A stretch of DNA of 64,000 nt from CAZEHS01 sp964649745 (lineage in GTDB: Bacteria; Bacillota; Clostridia; Peptostreptococcales; Acidaminobacteraceae): contig CAZYQI010000010.1 in the NCBI GenBank assembly GCA_964649745.1, positions 37,004-101,003 of the forward strand, given 5' to 3'. The number at the start of each line of letters is the position of its first letter. Position 1 is the stretch's first letter. The position numbers and the translations under genes were made by a program. Below, piece after piece: positions 9,333 to 19,028 of this stretch. The notes beneath the pieces are model-generated. The model saw only the letters and a list, made by a program, of their open reading frames with translations. It was not told the DNA's origin and did not search any database.

Positions 9333-10226
9333 CTATAATGTGACGGGATTTCTTAGTACCCCAATCCCCTCAATACGGCACTCCACTAAATCTCCAGGCT
9401 GCAGATAGCGCGGCGGTTTAAATCCCATTCCAACCCCGGCAGGGGTTCCCGTGGCGATGATATCACCGGGATACAGGGTTGTTGCCCTGGAAATGTCGCT
9501 GATAATGGTTGGAATGTCAAAGATCAGATGTTTGGTATCTGATTCCTGACGCAGCTCCCCATTCACCCGGGTCTCCAGCTTCAGATCCAGAGGCAGCGGA
9601 AGCAGGCTTTTATGGACTACAGCAGGGCCTATAACGGTATGGGTATCCAGGCATTTTCCCCGAAACCACTGGGTATGTTTCATCTGCAGTTGTCTGGCAG
9701 AAATATCGTTAAGGATCGTATACCCAAAAATATAGTCTTCAGCATCCAGAGGGCTTATATTTACACCTTGCCTGCCGATGATGACCGCCAGCTCCACTTC
9801 GTAATCCACCTCACCGCCGGTAACCTCGGGAAAAATTCGAATCGCATCGTTAGGCCCAATGGCCGGTGATGCGGTCTTCGTGAAGTAGATGGGATACTCC
9901 GGAACCCCGGACAGGTTGGCGGTGAGCCCCTCCAGCTCCCTGACATGCTCGATATAATTCTTCCCCAGGCAAAAAACGTTCCGCCTGGTCCAGGGGATGG
10001 GTGTCAGAATTTCTGCGGTTTCCGCATCAAATCCCCGAAGCTGCTCAGCCTTTATAGACGCCTCTCCGATCCGAAATTCATTCCATGTATCGATGATCTC
10101 CTGAACAGAGTCAACCGGATCCCAGCCCAGGTCCCGGCATATTTCCAAACATGGGACCAGTCTTCCTGAACTGTTTTCAATGCCAACCTCCGGGCCGTCC
10201 CCCAGATCGAAACGGACAAATCGCAT
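9333..10226 (-). CDS. Fumarylacetoacetate hydrolase (FAH) family protein
   Basis: FAH-fold enzymes hydrolyse, decarboxylate or isomerise acylpyruvates and related 2-keto acids with a divalent metal. ATG at 10226 is used because GGGAGGAA lies 6 bases upstream; the product is 297 residues. Visible family features are FCLGKNYIEHVREL, the metal-binding EVDYEVELAVIIGR stretch, YTILNDISARQLQ, and the C-terminal GDIIATGTPAGVGMG. The exact reaction is unknown. It is divergent from the beta-CASP nuclease gene. Confidence 0.87.
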   Translation of the reverse strand: MRFVRFDLGDGPEVGIENSSGRLVPCLEICRDLGWDPVDSVQEIIDTWNEFRIGEASIKAEQLRGFDAETAEILTPIPWTRRNVFCLGKNYIEHVRELEGLTANLSGVPEYPIYFTKTASPAIGPNDAIRIFPEVTGGEVDYEVELAVIIGRQGVNISPLDAEDYIFGYTILNDISARQLQMKHTQWFRGKCLDTHTVIGPAVVHKSLLPLPLDLKLETRVNGELRQESDTKHLIFDIPTIISDISRATTLYPGDIIATGTPAGVGMGFKPPRYLQPGDLVECRIEGIGVLRNPVTL

Positions 10227-10324
10227 AAGGACTTCCTCCCTGATTGCTGTCAGTGTTTCACTCAATAGTATATAATAAATGCAGCAAGTAATAAAGATTT
10301 CAACTCATACATTCGGAGGTGTTT

Positions 10325-11728
10325 ATGCGCCTGACATTCCACGGAGCCGCCGGGGTTGTAACCGGTTCCAACTATCTGCTTCAAACCGACAGATACCGCA
10401 TCCTGATTGACTGCGGTCAGTTTCAAGGCGAAAAGGAACTGGAGCGGCTCAACAGAGATCCCTTCCCCTATGACCCCTCCAGTATTGATTGCCTTCTTCT
10501 CACCCACGCCCACATCGATCATAGCGGCCGTATCCCTCTGCTGGTAAAGCAGGGCTTCAGGAACCGCATCCTGTGCACACGCCCCACAGCGGAGCTGGCA
10601 ACTCTGCTCCTTAAAGACAGCGGCCGCATTCACGAGGCGGAAGCAGCGTGGGACAACAAGAAGCGGGAACGGGCCGGCCTTCAGAAATCAAGTCCCCTGT
10701 TCACAGAGGAAGATGCGATTGAATCCCTGGCTTACCTCAATCCCGTGGATTACGAGCGTCCCTTTGAGGTGCTTCCCGGAATAACCGTCACCTACCATAA
10801 TGCGGGCCACCTGTTGGGAGCCGCATTCATAGAATTAACCGTTCACGACGGCGGTCCAAAGAAAACCCTGATTTTTTCCGGAGATCTGGGCATGCGGGAA
10901 ATCCCCATGCTGAACCGTCCCGTTAACCCACCCGCGGCGGATTTCCTCATCATCGAATCCACCTACGGCGACCGCAACCACGAAAATGTGTCTACCCGGG
11001 TTGAACGCCTGGTGGATATCCTGCTGGACACCACCGACAGAGGCGGGACCGCACTGATTCCATCCTTTGCCATCGGTCGCACCCAGGAAATCCTGTTTGC
11101 CTTAAGCACCTCTATCACCGATCCGGTAAAGCTGGACAGGTTCCTTCAGATACCCATCTATGTGGACTCCCCCCTGGCCATCGACGCCATTTCCGTGTAT
11201 GAACACAATATGGATTACTACAACGAACATGCCCGTTCCCTGTTTGCCACCGGCAAAAGCCCCCTTCGCATGCCCAATCTGCATATCATCACCAGCAGCG
11301 ACGGATCCATTGCCCTGAACAGGGACAACACTCCCAAGGTGATCATCTCAGCCAGCGGTATGTGCGACGCCGGCCGGATCCAGCATCACCTGAAGCATCA
11401 CTTGTGGGCTTCCAAAAACAGCCTTATTTTCGTGGGCTATCAAGCCACCGGCTCATTGGGGCGGCTTATTAAGGAAGGACAGCCCACCGTGCAGATTCTG
11501 GGGGAAACGGTGAAGGTGGGGGCACGCATCCATACCCTGGAGGGCTTCTCCGGCCACGCGGACCGCGACGACCTCACCAACTGGTTGAAAGGGTTCCCCG
11601 CAATCCCTGCCCGCACCTTCATCGTCCACGGAGAGCCGGATATGGCGCTGCCCTTCAGTCAACATCTCCGGGACGATTTGGGACACCACCCCGAAATTCC
11701 GGTGATGAACCAAACTGTAGAGCTCTAG
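10325..11728 (+). CDS. MBL-fold beta-CASP RNA-processing exonuclease-like protein
   Basis: The 467-residue protein joins a metallo-beta-lactamase fold, a beta-CASP insert and a C-terminal RMMBL segment, the layout of CPSF/Ysh1-like metallo-ribonucleases in bacteria. The zinc site THAHIDHSG (His61, His63, Asp65, His66) is complete, as are GHLLGAAF, FSGDLG, and the C-terminal GFSGHADRDDL and FIVHGEPDM motifs. ATG at 10325 is taken because GGAGG lies 5 bases before it. Likely role is RNA or nucleic-acid hydrolysis in the cytosol; the specific substrate is unknown. Confidence 0.88.
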   Translation: MRLTFHGAAGVVTGSNYLLQTDRYRILIDCGQFQGEKELERLNRDPFPYDPSSIDCLLLTHAHIDHSGRIPLLVKQGFRNRILCTRPTAELATLLLKDSGRIHEAEAAWDNKKRERAGLQKSSPLFTEEDAIESLAYLNPVDYERPFEVLPGITVTYHNAGHLLGAAFIELTVHDGGPKKTLIFSGDLGMREIPMLNRPVNPPAADFLIIESTYGDRNHENVSTRVERLVDILLDTTDRGGTALIPSFAIGRTQEILFALSTSITDPVKLDRFLQIPIYVDSPLAIDAISVYEHNMDYYNEHARSLFATGKSPLRMPNLHIITSSDGSIALNRDNTPKVIISASGMCDAGRIQHHLKHHLWASKNSLIFVGYQATGSLGRLIKEGQPTVQILGETVKVGARIHTLEGFSGHADRDDLTNWLKGFPAIPARTFIVHGEPDMALPFSQHLRDDLGHHPEIPVMNQTVEL

Positions 11729-11772
11729 AATTCCCAAGGCTGACCTGATTTGAAATAAAAATCACCCCATTT

Positions 11773-11800
11773 ATCCGTGCAAATCCGTGTTATCCGTGGC
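11773..11800. repeat. Three phased ATCCGTG repeats
   Basis: ATCCGTG occurs at 11773-11779, 11783-11789 and 11792-11798, spaced 10 and 9 bases, in the gap between the beta-CASP gene and the convergent corA. It resembles in design the ATCTGCG repeats at 47181-47263. No coding potential was seen. Confidence 0.6.
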
Positions 11801-11843
11801 AAAGGATTTTATTATTTCGCTTTTCCACCGAACTTCCAGTTTG

Positions 11844-12788
11844 CTACATCCACTTTTTCCTTCTGAACAGATACAGACACCCCGCCACCACCAGAAGGTT
11901 CAGTGCGATGACATACACATAGCCGTAGGTCCAGGAAAGCTCCGGCATGGTGCTGAAATTCATGCCGTACCATCCGACAATCAGTGAAAGCGGTAAAAAA
12001 ATGCTGGTGACCACGGTGAACACCTTCATGATATCGTTGGATTTGATGTCATGCTCCGCCTGGAAGGCCTCCCGAACCTGAGTGGCGTAATCACGGAGCA
12101 TGAGAACGTTGGAAACCATTCCGGAGGCTTTGCTGGCCAGGATTTTCATGGCCTTTACCTGCATTGGCGAAAACAGTGCGTTCTCATTGTCGGAAAAGCC
12201 TTGAATCACATACAGCATCGGCTCGATGTAATGCTTGATATGCATGATCTGTCTGCGCTTTGCCACGATTTCCTTGGAATATTCCCGCCGGGCATCGGCC
12301 AGCACTTTTTCCTCCAGGGCTTCAATGCTATCCTCCACAGCCTCCAAATGCTCTTCATTACTCTCGATGATGCTTTCAATCAGAGCCAAAATCAAGACCT
12401 GGGGCGAAAAGGCTTCATACTTTTGAAGAAACACCTCGTGGGATAAACCCTCCACAAACCGGTTTACCAGCCTGTTCTCATCCCGATAAACCAGCAGCAG
12501 GGACGACGCCGTGAGATAGAACCGGAATTCTGCCACGGTTGCTTCGTCGCCGTCAACCTCAATCGCACTGAGAAGACCATAGCTATAGGTTGGATGACTG
12601 TCCATCCGTACGTGCCTGCTCACATCCAGGCACTCCAGGATCGTATACTCGTTCACCAGAGAGATATCCTTAATCTTTCTCAGCTCATGTGGCGCAGCGA
12701 TGGAAAACGTGAGGGGCCCTTCGAAAAGCCGCAGTTCCTTCGGGTCTGACAGAATCAGGTGATCCGTTTCCAACTGGTAATGGCGCAT
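11844..12788 (-). CDS. corA: CorA family magnesium/cobalt transporter
   Basis: CorA is a homopentameric channel for Mg2+ uptake. The 314-residue protein has a large N-terminal cytoplasmic domain, a long helix rich in Glu and Lys (about 150-250), and two C-terminal membrane segments. The signature YGMNF at residues 274-278 sits at the end of the first one, and the protein ends with a basic RRKKW tail. Length is normal. A GGAG site precedes ATG. No M-box riboswitch was recognised upstream. It follows truA by 24 bases in the other direction of reading along the plus strand, so truA and corA run the same way (minus). Confidence 0.93.
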   Translation of the reverse strand: MRHYQLETDHLILSDPKELRLFEGPLTFSIAAPHELRKIKDISLVNEYTILECLDVSRHVRMDSHPTYSYGLLSAIEVDGDEATVAEFRFYLTASSLLLVYRDENRLVNRFVEGLSHEVFLQKYEAFSPQVLILALIESIIESNEEHLEAVEDSIEALEEKVLADARREYSKEIVAKRRQIMHIKHYIEPMLYVIQGFSDNENALFSPMQVKAMKILASKASGMVSNVLMLRDYATQVREAFQAEHDIKSNDIMKVFTVVTSIFLPLSLIVGWYGMNFSTMPELSWTYGYVYVIALNLLVVAGCLYLFRRKKWM

Positions 12789-12812
12789 AAAGTAATCTCC
12801 GTTCTGTTTTCT

Positions 12813-13607
12813 TTATCCCTGAACAACCGTCAGCGGCTTCCAGCCCTCCGGATCATTTTCAAGGCCTTCGCCATAATCCACCGCCCACAGGATCAGTCCC
12901 TGAGGAGGTGCCAGAGGCCCCGCCTTGGAACGGTCTTTGCCGGCAAGAATATCACGCACCTGCTCCGGTTCCATACGGCCAGCACCTACCTCCAGCAGCG
13001 TGCCGGTGATGATACGCACCATATGGTGCAGAAATCCGTCCGCAACAAACGTGATATCCACCTGGGGCCCCGCCGAAGAAAATGAAATCTCTTCGATTGT
13101 TCTCACCGCACTTTTCTTCTTGGATTTCATGGTGGTGAAGGCCGAAAAATCACGGGCACCGAGAAGCAGACCGGCAGCCTTTTGCATCGCTTTCACGTCC
13201 AGGGGCTCCGATATGTGGTGCCTGTATCTGCGCTCCATGGGGTTGGGTAGAGGTGCGTTCCACAACCGGTAGCGATATACCTTTTTCACCGCATTGTACC
13301 TGGCATGGAACCGTTCCTCCACCAGCCCCATTTTCAAGACCGTAATGTCCCCCGGCAGATAGTGGTTCAGTTGGGCCATAAGCTTTTCCGGAGGCATGCC
13401 ACCTTTTGTGTGGAAGGATGCCACCTGCATCCGGGCGTGTACCCCTGCATCGGTTCTGCCCGACCCGGAAATCTCCACCGGTTCGTCCAGTAGTCGGGAT
13501 AGGGTCGCTTCTATACGGCCCTGCAGGGTCTCCGCATCACTCCCAAGCCGCTGCCAGCCGCTGTAGCGGGTTCCGTCGTAAGCCAAATCCATGCGATAGG
13601 TTGTCAT
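12813..13607 (-). CDS. truA: tRNA pseudouridine synthase A
   Basis: TruA makes pseudouridine at positions 38-40 of the tRNA anticodon stem-loop. The 264-residue protein starts with the family pattern LAYDGTRYSGWQ and carries the catalytic motif GSGRTDAGVHA with Asp53. The NPMERRYRHH and FLHHMVRIITGTLLEVG segments are also conserved. Length matches the family. It is followed by corA on the same strand. Confidence 0.96.
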   Translation of the reverse strand: MTTYRMDLAYDGTRYSGWQRLGSDAETLQGRIEATLSRLLDEPVEISGSGRTDAGVHARMQVASFHTKGGMPPEKLMAQLNHYLPGDITVLKMGLVEERFHARYNAVKKVYRYRLWNAPLPNPMERRYRHHISEPLDVKAMQKAAGLLLGARDFSAFTTMKSKKKSAVRTIEEISFSSAGPQVDITFVADGFLHHMVRIITGTLLEVGAGRMEPEQVRDILAGKDRSKAGPLAPPQGLILWAVDYGEGLENDPEGWKPLTVVQG

Positions 13608-13640
13608 AAGGCTCCTTTTCGTGGCACAATGGCCGGAATG

Positions 13641-13668
13641 AAAAAACGCCCCGTTTTCCGAGGCGGGC
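13641..13668 (-). terminator. Terminator after degV-like gene
   Basis: On the minus strand CGCCTCG and CGGGGCG form a stem around GAAAA, followed by TTTTTT. It lies just after the stop of the DegV-family gene at 13675 and before truA. Confidence 0.7.
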
Positions 13669-13674
13669 TTTTAC

Positions 13675-14523
13675 TTATTCAACAACTTCAGATAGGATGA
13701 GCCCCACTAACCCCGGCCCTGTATGAACAGCCAGCACGGGGCTGATCTGATCAAAAAACATGTCCCGTACATTCCCCATGGCCCGGAACTGGTCATAAAC
13801 TTCCTTGGCTTCTTCGGGGGCATTTCCATGAACGATGGCCACATCATAGCGCTTGTCCAACATCATTTCCTTCCCGATGGTCAACAGCTCCTGCACTGAT
13901 TTCGCACGGCCCCTCACCTTCCGATGGGTGTAATAAATCCCTTCCGGATTAACCGAGATAATGGGTTTGATATTCAGCAAATCACCAATGGTTCCCTCAA
14001 CCAGACCGATGCGGCCCCCTTTTCGAAGATATTCCAGGGTTTTAATCACATAAAAGGTCCGCGTACGGGTTACCGCATCCCGGGCTTTCGCCAGAGTTTT
14101 TTCAAAATCACCGCTCCTGGCCAATTCTTTAGCGGTTTCCAAAACAGCAAGCCCCGTTCCAAGGGAAAGGTTTTTCGAATCGACCAGCTCAATCACCACC
14201 TGCTTCATGTCCTCCGTAACAGAGCGAACCATATTAAAGGTTCCACTGAGCCCGCTGGAAATGAAAATGCCGATGATGTGGGTATATCCTTTTTCAATGA
14301 GTTCATTGAAAAGGGCCAGAGCGTCCTCTGGGGATGGCAGTGAGCTTTTGGGGATTTCTATAGAAAATCGTTCATAAATTTCCTCCGGTGAAATCTCAGA
14401 CCGGTCCCGATACTCTCTGTCCTTATAAATGATCCTTAATGGGATTACATGAATCCCCATGGAATCGATTATATCCCGTGGTAAATCGCAGGCAGAATCT
14501 GTCACAATCGCTATCTTATCCAA
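13675..14523 (-). CDS. DegV family fatty-acid-binding protein
   Basis: DegV proteins bind fatty acids; in Firmicutes the FakB members present them to the kinase FakA. The product starts with IAIVTDSACDLP, the family signature, and has ISSGLSGTF (fatty-acid head-group loop) and the lysine-rich LEYLRKGGRIG segment. TTG at 14523 is preferred, because AGGAGG lies 6 bases upstream of it, whereas the ATG two codons earlier abuts the ribosome site. This gives 282 residues. The gene overlaps the end of the NhaC gene by 8 bases, so translation is probably coupled. A second DegV gene is at 53765. Confidence 0.87.
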   Translation of the reverse strand: MDKIAIVTDSACDLPRDIIDSMGIHVIPLRIIYKDREYRDRSEISPEEIYERFSIEIPKSSLPSPEDALALFNELIEKGYTHIIGIFISSGLSGTFNMVRSVTEDMKQVVIELVDSKNLSLGTGLAVLETAKELARSGDFEKTLAKARDAVTRTRTFYVIKTLEYLRKGGRIGLVEGTIGDLLNIKPIISVNPEGIYYTHRKVRGRAKSVQELLTIGKEMMLDKRYDVAIVHGNAPEEAKEVYDQFRAMGNVRDMFFDQISPVLAVHTGPGLVGLILSEVVE

Positions 14524-15901
14524 GAGCATCCTCCTTATCAATCAGCTTGTCCCTCATTATATCAGAATTTTTTGATTTCCGCACATTCGGAGGGCAGATC
14601 AGTGCCATTACCGGCATGAGCCAGCAAAAGACCGCCCATAGTCCGTACTGCCAGGCGGGAACCCCCGTTAGAGCCATAATGACCAGTGCATTCACATTCC
14701 AAAACTCCAGGGGCGCAATTAACGTTCCGGTATCGGATACCAATATCGCTGCCTCCATCGAAGAAATCCGTTCGTCCTTTTGGAACGGCTTCATCGCTTC
14801 AAGGGGAAGCAATATCCCCACTGTCTGATCACAGGTCAAAGATGTAAGCGCAATGCTGAAGAGACCCATACGCCTTTTCAGCGCCTTCATACTGCCAACC
14901 CCTTCTGCCAGATGGTGCAGCAACGTCCGGGTGATGCCTGTCGTGCTTAACAGCTCGTTGTAGACCACCGCCAACGCTACGATGCCCAGAACTTCTGCGA
15001 TCCCCATGACGCCTCCGCCCTTGAGCACACCCAGATTGTCGGAATATCCGTTGACAAGACACATCAACGCTTCATCCAAGGGCCTGTTCTGGAGCAGCAC
15101 GGTAAAACCAAAACCCGTCAGAACCCCTGACAACAATGTCCACACGGTGGATACACCCCGCAGCGCAAGCCCAAAGGTCAGAACCGGCAACAGCCACAGC
15201 AGCCTGGATTGGTGAAACGCCCCCGTAATGTCTCTCAGTACAGACTCTGATCCGGCCATGGGGGATTGGGGCGTCAGGCAACCCACCACCCCGTATGCAA
15301 TGCTGCAAACCACTACAGCCAGCAAGACCCTTCTCCAGGAGTTTTTAAAGTAGTCCACGTAACGGAGCCCCGTCCGCTTAAGGGTAAGATTAACCAAGCC
15401 GGACATGGGAGCAATGCGATCCGCCAGAAACACCCCTGACACCAAGGTTCCCACAATGATTGCATCCGGAATCCCCACGCTCTTTCCCATTCCATAAAAC
15501 GCAAGACCAATGGTGCTGAAGGTCCCCAGGGCCGTGCCGATACATACGGAGCTCAACGCACAGATGATAAAGGCAACCGGAAGAAACAGCACCCCCTGGC
15601 TGAGAGCAGAGCCGGCCTGCATAAGAAACGCCACCGCCCCCGAGGATATCCACATGGCAATGGACATCCCCATGAGGGTGATGATCATAAAGAGCCCCCG
15701 GATACGCCACAGTGAAAGTAGCGTAGCCCTAAGCATTCCGCGGAATGTCAGACCCTGATTGAAACCAAGGAGCAGTACCGGGATAATTCCACACAGGAAG
15801 GCAAATATAAGGGATATGGCATAAACGGAGCTTACGGCGATGCTTATCATCAGCACCGACATCACTCCCATTGCGGTTTTTAAGTAGGGTTGAATCTGCA
15901 T
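14516..15901 (-). CDS. NhaC-type Na+/H+ antiporter family protein
   Basis: ATG at 15901 follows GGAGG with 5 bases of spacing and gives 461 residues with about 11 to 12 hydrophobic segments. The pattern (LSSVCIGTALGTFSTIGLAF, FLADRIAPMSGLVNLT, LTCDQTVGILLP near the C-terminus) matches the NhaC/antiporter superfamily (Pfam 03553). Such proteins exchange Na+ for H+, or amino acid pairs such as malate/lactate in relatives, so the substrate is not certain. It overlaps the DegV-family gene downstream and is divergent from the sensor kinase gene. Confidence 0.82.
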   Translation of the reverse strand: MQIQPYLKTAMGVMSVLMISIAVSSVYAISLIFAFLCGIIPVLLLGFNQGLTFRGMLRATLLSLWRIRGLFMIITLMGMSIAMWISSGAVAFLMQAGSALSQGVLFLPVAFIICALSSVCIGTALGTFSTIGLAFYGMGKSVGIPDAIIVGTLVSGVFLADRIAPMSGLVNLTLKRTGLRYVDYFKNSWRRVLLAVVVCSIAYGVVGCLTPQSPMAGSESVLRDITGAFHQSRLLWLLPVLTFGLALRGVSTVWTLLSGVLTGFGFTVLLQNRPLDEALMCLVNGYSDNLGVLKGGGVMGIAEVLGIVALAVVYNELLSTTGITRTLLHHLAEGVGSMKALKRRMGLFSIALTSLTCDQTVGILLPLEAMKPFQKDERISSMEAAILVSDTGTLIAPLEFWNVNALVIMALTGVPAWQYGLWAVFCWLMPVMALICPPNVRKSKNSDIMRDKLIDKEDALG

Positions 15902-16026
15902 GATTACCTCCGGACTAAAATTCACTCCCACAAGTATAGCATTTATACGCATGGTGTTGAATGACTTCACTGGGAATGGGTATCAATGTTCAAAAGATTC
16001 CGTGGTTTATTACGAGGAGGATCCTT

Positions 16027-18396
16027 ATGAACTGGACACCCAGCATCCGAAAAGCAATTTTTCTTCCATTCTTCATAATCATCCTTGTCATCCTTCTCAT
16101 TGTAGGGTTCGTGCTGAGCAACGATTACAAGTGGCTGCTTTCCGAGCAGGGAAGCAGAATGCTCCATACCTTAAGTGAAAATACGGCGGATCGCTTCAAT
16201 TATTTTCTTGAAGAGCCCTTGCAGGTGAGCCGCCTCTACACATCCGAGCTGGAACGCATGGCATATTATTCATCCAGCGATCTTACCGAGGCCCAAGCCT
16301 ATTCCCTTCATCTGGCAAAATCCATTCTTGAGAGTTCTCCACAGATCAGCTCCATCGGCTATGGCGATGAAGCAGGCAACTATCTCGGAATCCGAATGGA
16401 CGGCACCACGGGCAAAGTGAATCTTATGCTGAAGGATTCGCGAACCGATGGAAAGCTGGTCATCTATGAGGGTGAAGATACACGCTCCAGGGTTCTTGCC
16501 TCTTATGACAATTACGACCCACGGACCCGCCCCTGGTATGCCCCTGTAAAAGAGCACCCCCAAGCTCAATGGTCCGATATTTACATCAATTATGATGAAA
16601 AGATGGATGTGACCGTTTCACTTATCCGACCGATTTTTGACCCTGCCGGCACCTTCCGCGGCACCGCTGTTATTGATGTGAAGCTGGACGGAATGACCGC
16701 CTTTCTCCAGAAGAGCAACCTCCACGGCTCTGGAACAATCTATATGATGAACGGCTCCGGGGAAGTGCTGGCCCATACAGATCCAGGGCCCATCGCTTCG
16801 GTTATACCGGGAAATCCCCCCACGGGCACCTTGGGAAAGGCTGCCGACAGCCCGAATCCCCTGATTAGAAAAAGCGCCGCCATGCTTTCGGAGCCGGGCA
16901 AAAAAGAACTCCGCTTTTTTTCCCTGAGCACAGACAACGGCGCTGCCATTGGCCTTAGAACAGCATTGGATACCTCCCTGGGGCTTGACTGGGAAATTGT
17001 AACCATTCTCCCCGAGCGCGATTTAATGGGATCCGTGAAGAGCCATCAGATGGCTTCATTTACCATCCTGACGCTTTCGATCCTATTGCTTTTTGCCGCA
17101 GGTTCCGCAGCTGTTTCCATCACAACCACCCCCATCGTGAAGGTGACTCAGGCAATTTCAGCCCTGTCGCAGAACCAGTTGGGCAGTACACTTGCAATGC
17201 CAAGGAAGGGCCTTCATGAAACCCGTGCACTGATTGAAGCCTTTAATAAGATGACCAGCCGTATGAACGCTTCCTTTGTTATGCTCCGAGACAGTGAAGA
17301 AAAATACCGGATCTTGGTCGAAAGCTCCAACGACATGATTTACAGTCTGGATCCGGAGGGCAGGTTCCTCTCTGTAAACAGCGCTTTTGAAGAAAGTACG
17401 GGTTTAAGCCGCTCGGAAATTCAGCAAAAAACCATCGAAAGCGTTCTGAGCAGCCCGGAAAATGTACTCAAATGGAAAGTTGACTTTGAGAAAGCCGTCA
17501 ATAGCCAGCGCACCATCACCGGACTTACCCAGATCATGCGCCCTGATGGCCGGGTGCGCATCTTCAATACCTCTCTGACCCCGATACTTAACGAAGCCGG
17601 AGAATTAATCGCCGTTATCGGGACCAATCATGATGTATCCCGAATTCTTGAAATTGAAGCGGACAAGATATCCGCCATGAGCTATGTGGTATCCGGCATT
17701 GCTCACGAAATGAACACCCCCATCGGTAACTGCATTACCTCTGTAACCTATTTCCAATCAGAGCTCACAGCATTCCTTAAGCAAAACCCCACCTCCCCGG
17801 AGGATTGTGACGAGGTTCGGGAACTGCTGGATACCGCACAGGAATCCACCGACTTGATCCAGCGAAATCTTGAAAAAAGCAGAATCCTCATCGACAAATT
17901 CAAATCATTGGCAGCTTATCAGGATAAACAGGAGGATGCCTTGGTTGATCTGACAGCCTTGGTCCAGCGGGTTTTCGATATGCAGGCTGCGGACTATCCG
18001 GATAAACGAGTAACACTGGTATTGGAACCGACTCAGCCTATTACCGTCTTATCGCGGGAGGACAAGCTGGAAAAGGTTTTTATCGAATTGTTCCAGAATT
18101 CCTTTGAGCACGGGTTTATCTCTTCCGACCAGGGCCTCATCACCATAAGCTTGATCGGCCCTACCCCCGGGGGCGAACTGACCGTCCGTTATCGCGACAA
18201 CGGCATCGGAATATCAAAGGATGTCAGCCGACTTGTCTTCACCCCGTTTTTTTCAACAAAGTTCGGTACTCAGCACAGCGGTCTGGGTCTGAATATTGTC
18301 TATAACATCATCAAATCCGCGTGCAACGGCGATGTGATGATTAACGAAAATTGCACCGAGGGATTGGACCTCAACATGATCCTTCGCTTCAGCTGA
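16027..18396 (+). CDS. Membrane sensor histidine kinase (Cache-HAMP-PAS-HATPase), orphan
   Basis: ATG at 16027 follows GAGGAGG and gives 789 residues. The order is: membrane segment (about 10-31), extracellular double-Cache-like sensor (about 35-335), second membrane segment (about 342-365), HAMP, PAS (EEKYRILVESSNDMIYSLD, about 420-540), a phosphoacceptor region with His560 in GIAHEMNTPIGN, and a C-terminal ATPase domain with DNGIGI, FFSTKFG and SGLGLNIVYNII. The H-box reads HEMNTP rather than the usual HELRTP, as in HisKA-like kinases of the GIAHEINTP kind. No response regulator gene is adjacent. The ligand is unknown. Confidence 0.9.
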   Translation: MNWTPSIRKAIFLPFFIIILVILLIVGFVLSNDYKWLLSEQGSRMLHTLSENTADRFNYFLEEPLQVSRLYTSELERMAYYSSSDLTEAQAYSLHLAKSILESSPQISSIGYGDEAGNYLGIRMDGTTGKVNLMLKDSRTDGKLVIYEGEDTRSRVLASYDNYDPRTRPWYAPVKEHPQAQWSDIYINYDEKMDVTVSLIRPIFDPAGTFRGTAVIDVKLDGMTAFLQKSNLHGSGTIYMMNGSGEVLAHTDPGPIASVIPGNPPTGTLGKAADSPNPLIRKSAAMLSEPGKKELRFFSLSTDNGAAIGLRTALDTSLGLDWEIVTILPERDLMGSVKSHQMASFTILTLSILLLFAAGSAAVSITTTPIVKVTQAISALSQNQLGSTLAMPRKGLHETRALIEAFNKMTSRMNASFVMLRDSEEKYRILVESSNDMIYSLDPEGRFLSVNSAFEESTGLSRSEIQQKTIESVLSSPENVLKWKVDFEKAVNSQRTITGLTQIMRPDGRVRIFNTSLTPILNEAGELIAVIGTNHDVSRILEIEADKISAMSYVVSGIAHEMNTPIGNCITSVTYFQSELTAFLKQNPTSPEDCDEVRELLDTAQESTDLIQRNLEKSRILIDKFKSLAAYQDKQEDALVDLTALVQRVFDMQAADYPDKRVTLVLEPTQPITVLSREDKLEKVFIELFQNSFEHGFISSDQGLITISLIGPTPGGELTVRYRDNGIGISKDVSRLVFTPFFSTKFGTQHSGLGLNIVYNIIKSACNGDVMINENCTEGLDLNMILRFS

Positions 18397-18532
18397 ACAG
18401 CTTCCTCCGATCATGCCCGAAGGTCAAACTCCTTGTTTTCTCCTTTTTGTTTATCTGATGGAAATAGTGGTATATAAAAAATGAAGGTACATATGGCGTG
18501 GGTTATTAAGATTTCCAAAGGAGAGGATCACT

Positions 18533-18955
18533 ATGAAGAAAATACTGTTCCCTGTGGAAGGTATGACCGTCAGCGACAAGGCCGTTGCCATGGCCTCTGA
18601 ATTTGGGCAACTTGCCGGCGCTGAAATTGTTATCCTACACGTTCAGCCATACGGGGAAGCCATCGCTTATCCGTATGCACACCTTGCAGAACCTTGGGAT
18701 GAAGAAGCACTCAACAAAGTGTCTGAACGGATTATCAGCCAGACAAGAGGCATGTTTCCCAGCGACGTGAAACTTAGCACCCGCGTGGTATCCGGAGATC
18801 CTGCCTCTGAAATTCTTGAAATTGCCGGTGAGGAAGGCTGCGATCTCATCGTTATGAGCACCCACGGCATGGGTACCATTACGCGCTTCCTTCTTGGCAG
18901 CGTAACCAACAAAGTGGTTCATCATTCCAAGGTACCGGTACTCGTTGTCCGTTAA
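18533..18955 (+). CDS. Universal stress protein (UspA family)
   Basis: The 140-residue protein starts with KKILFPVEGMTVSDKA and ends with the nucleotide-loop pattern STHGMGTITRFLLGSVTNKV, typical of UspA-fold proteins that bind ATP. The AAAGGAG site is well placed. It is followed after 73 bases by a paralogue with the same design (142 residues), so the pair probably arose by duplication. The gap between them holds two small hairpins. Exact cellular role of single Usp proteins is usually not predictable. Confidence 0.9.
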   Translation: MKKILFPVEGMTVSDKAVAMASEFGQLAGAEIVILHVQPYGEAIAYPYAHLAEPWDEEALNKVSERIISQTRGMFPSDVKLSTRVVSGDPASEILEIAGEEGCDLIVMSTHGMGTITRFLLGSVTNKVVHHSKVPVLVVR

Positions 18956-19028
18956 AACAGAGCACCTGTGTTCTGTTTATAACCCGTCTCATTGCTATGA
19001 GACATACAAATGAAAAGGAGGATCAGTC

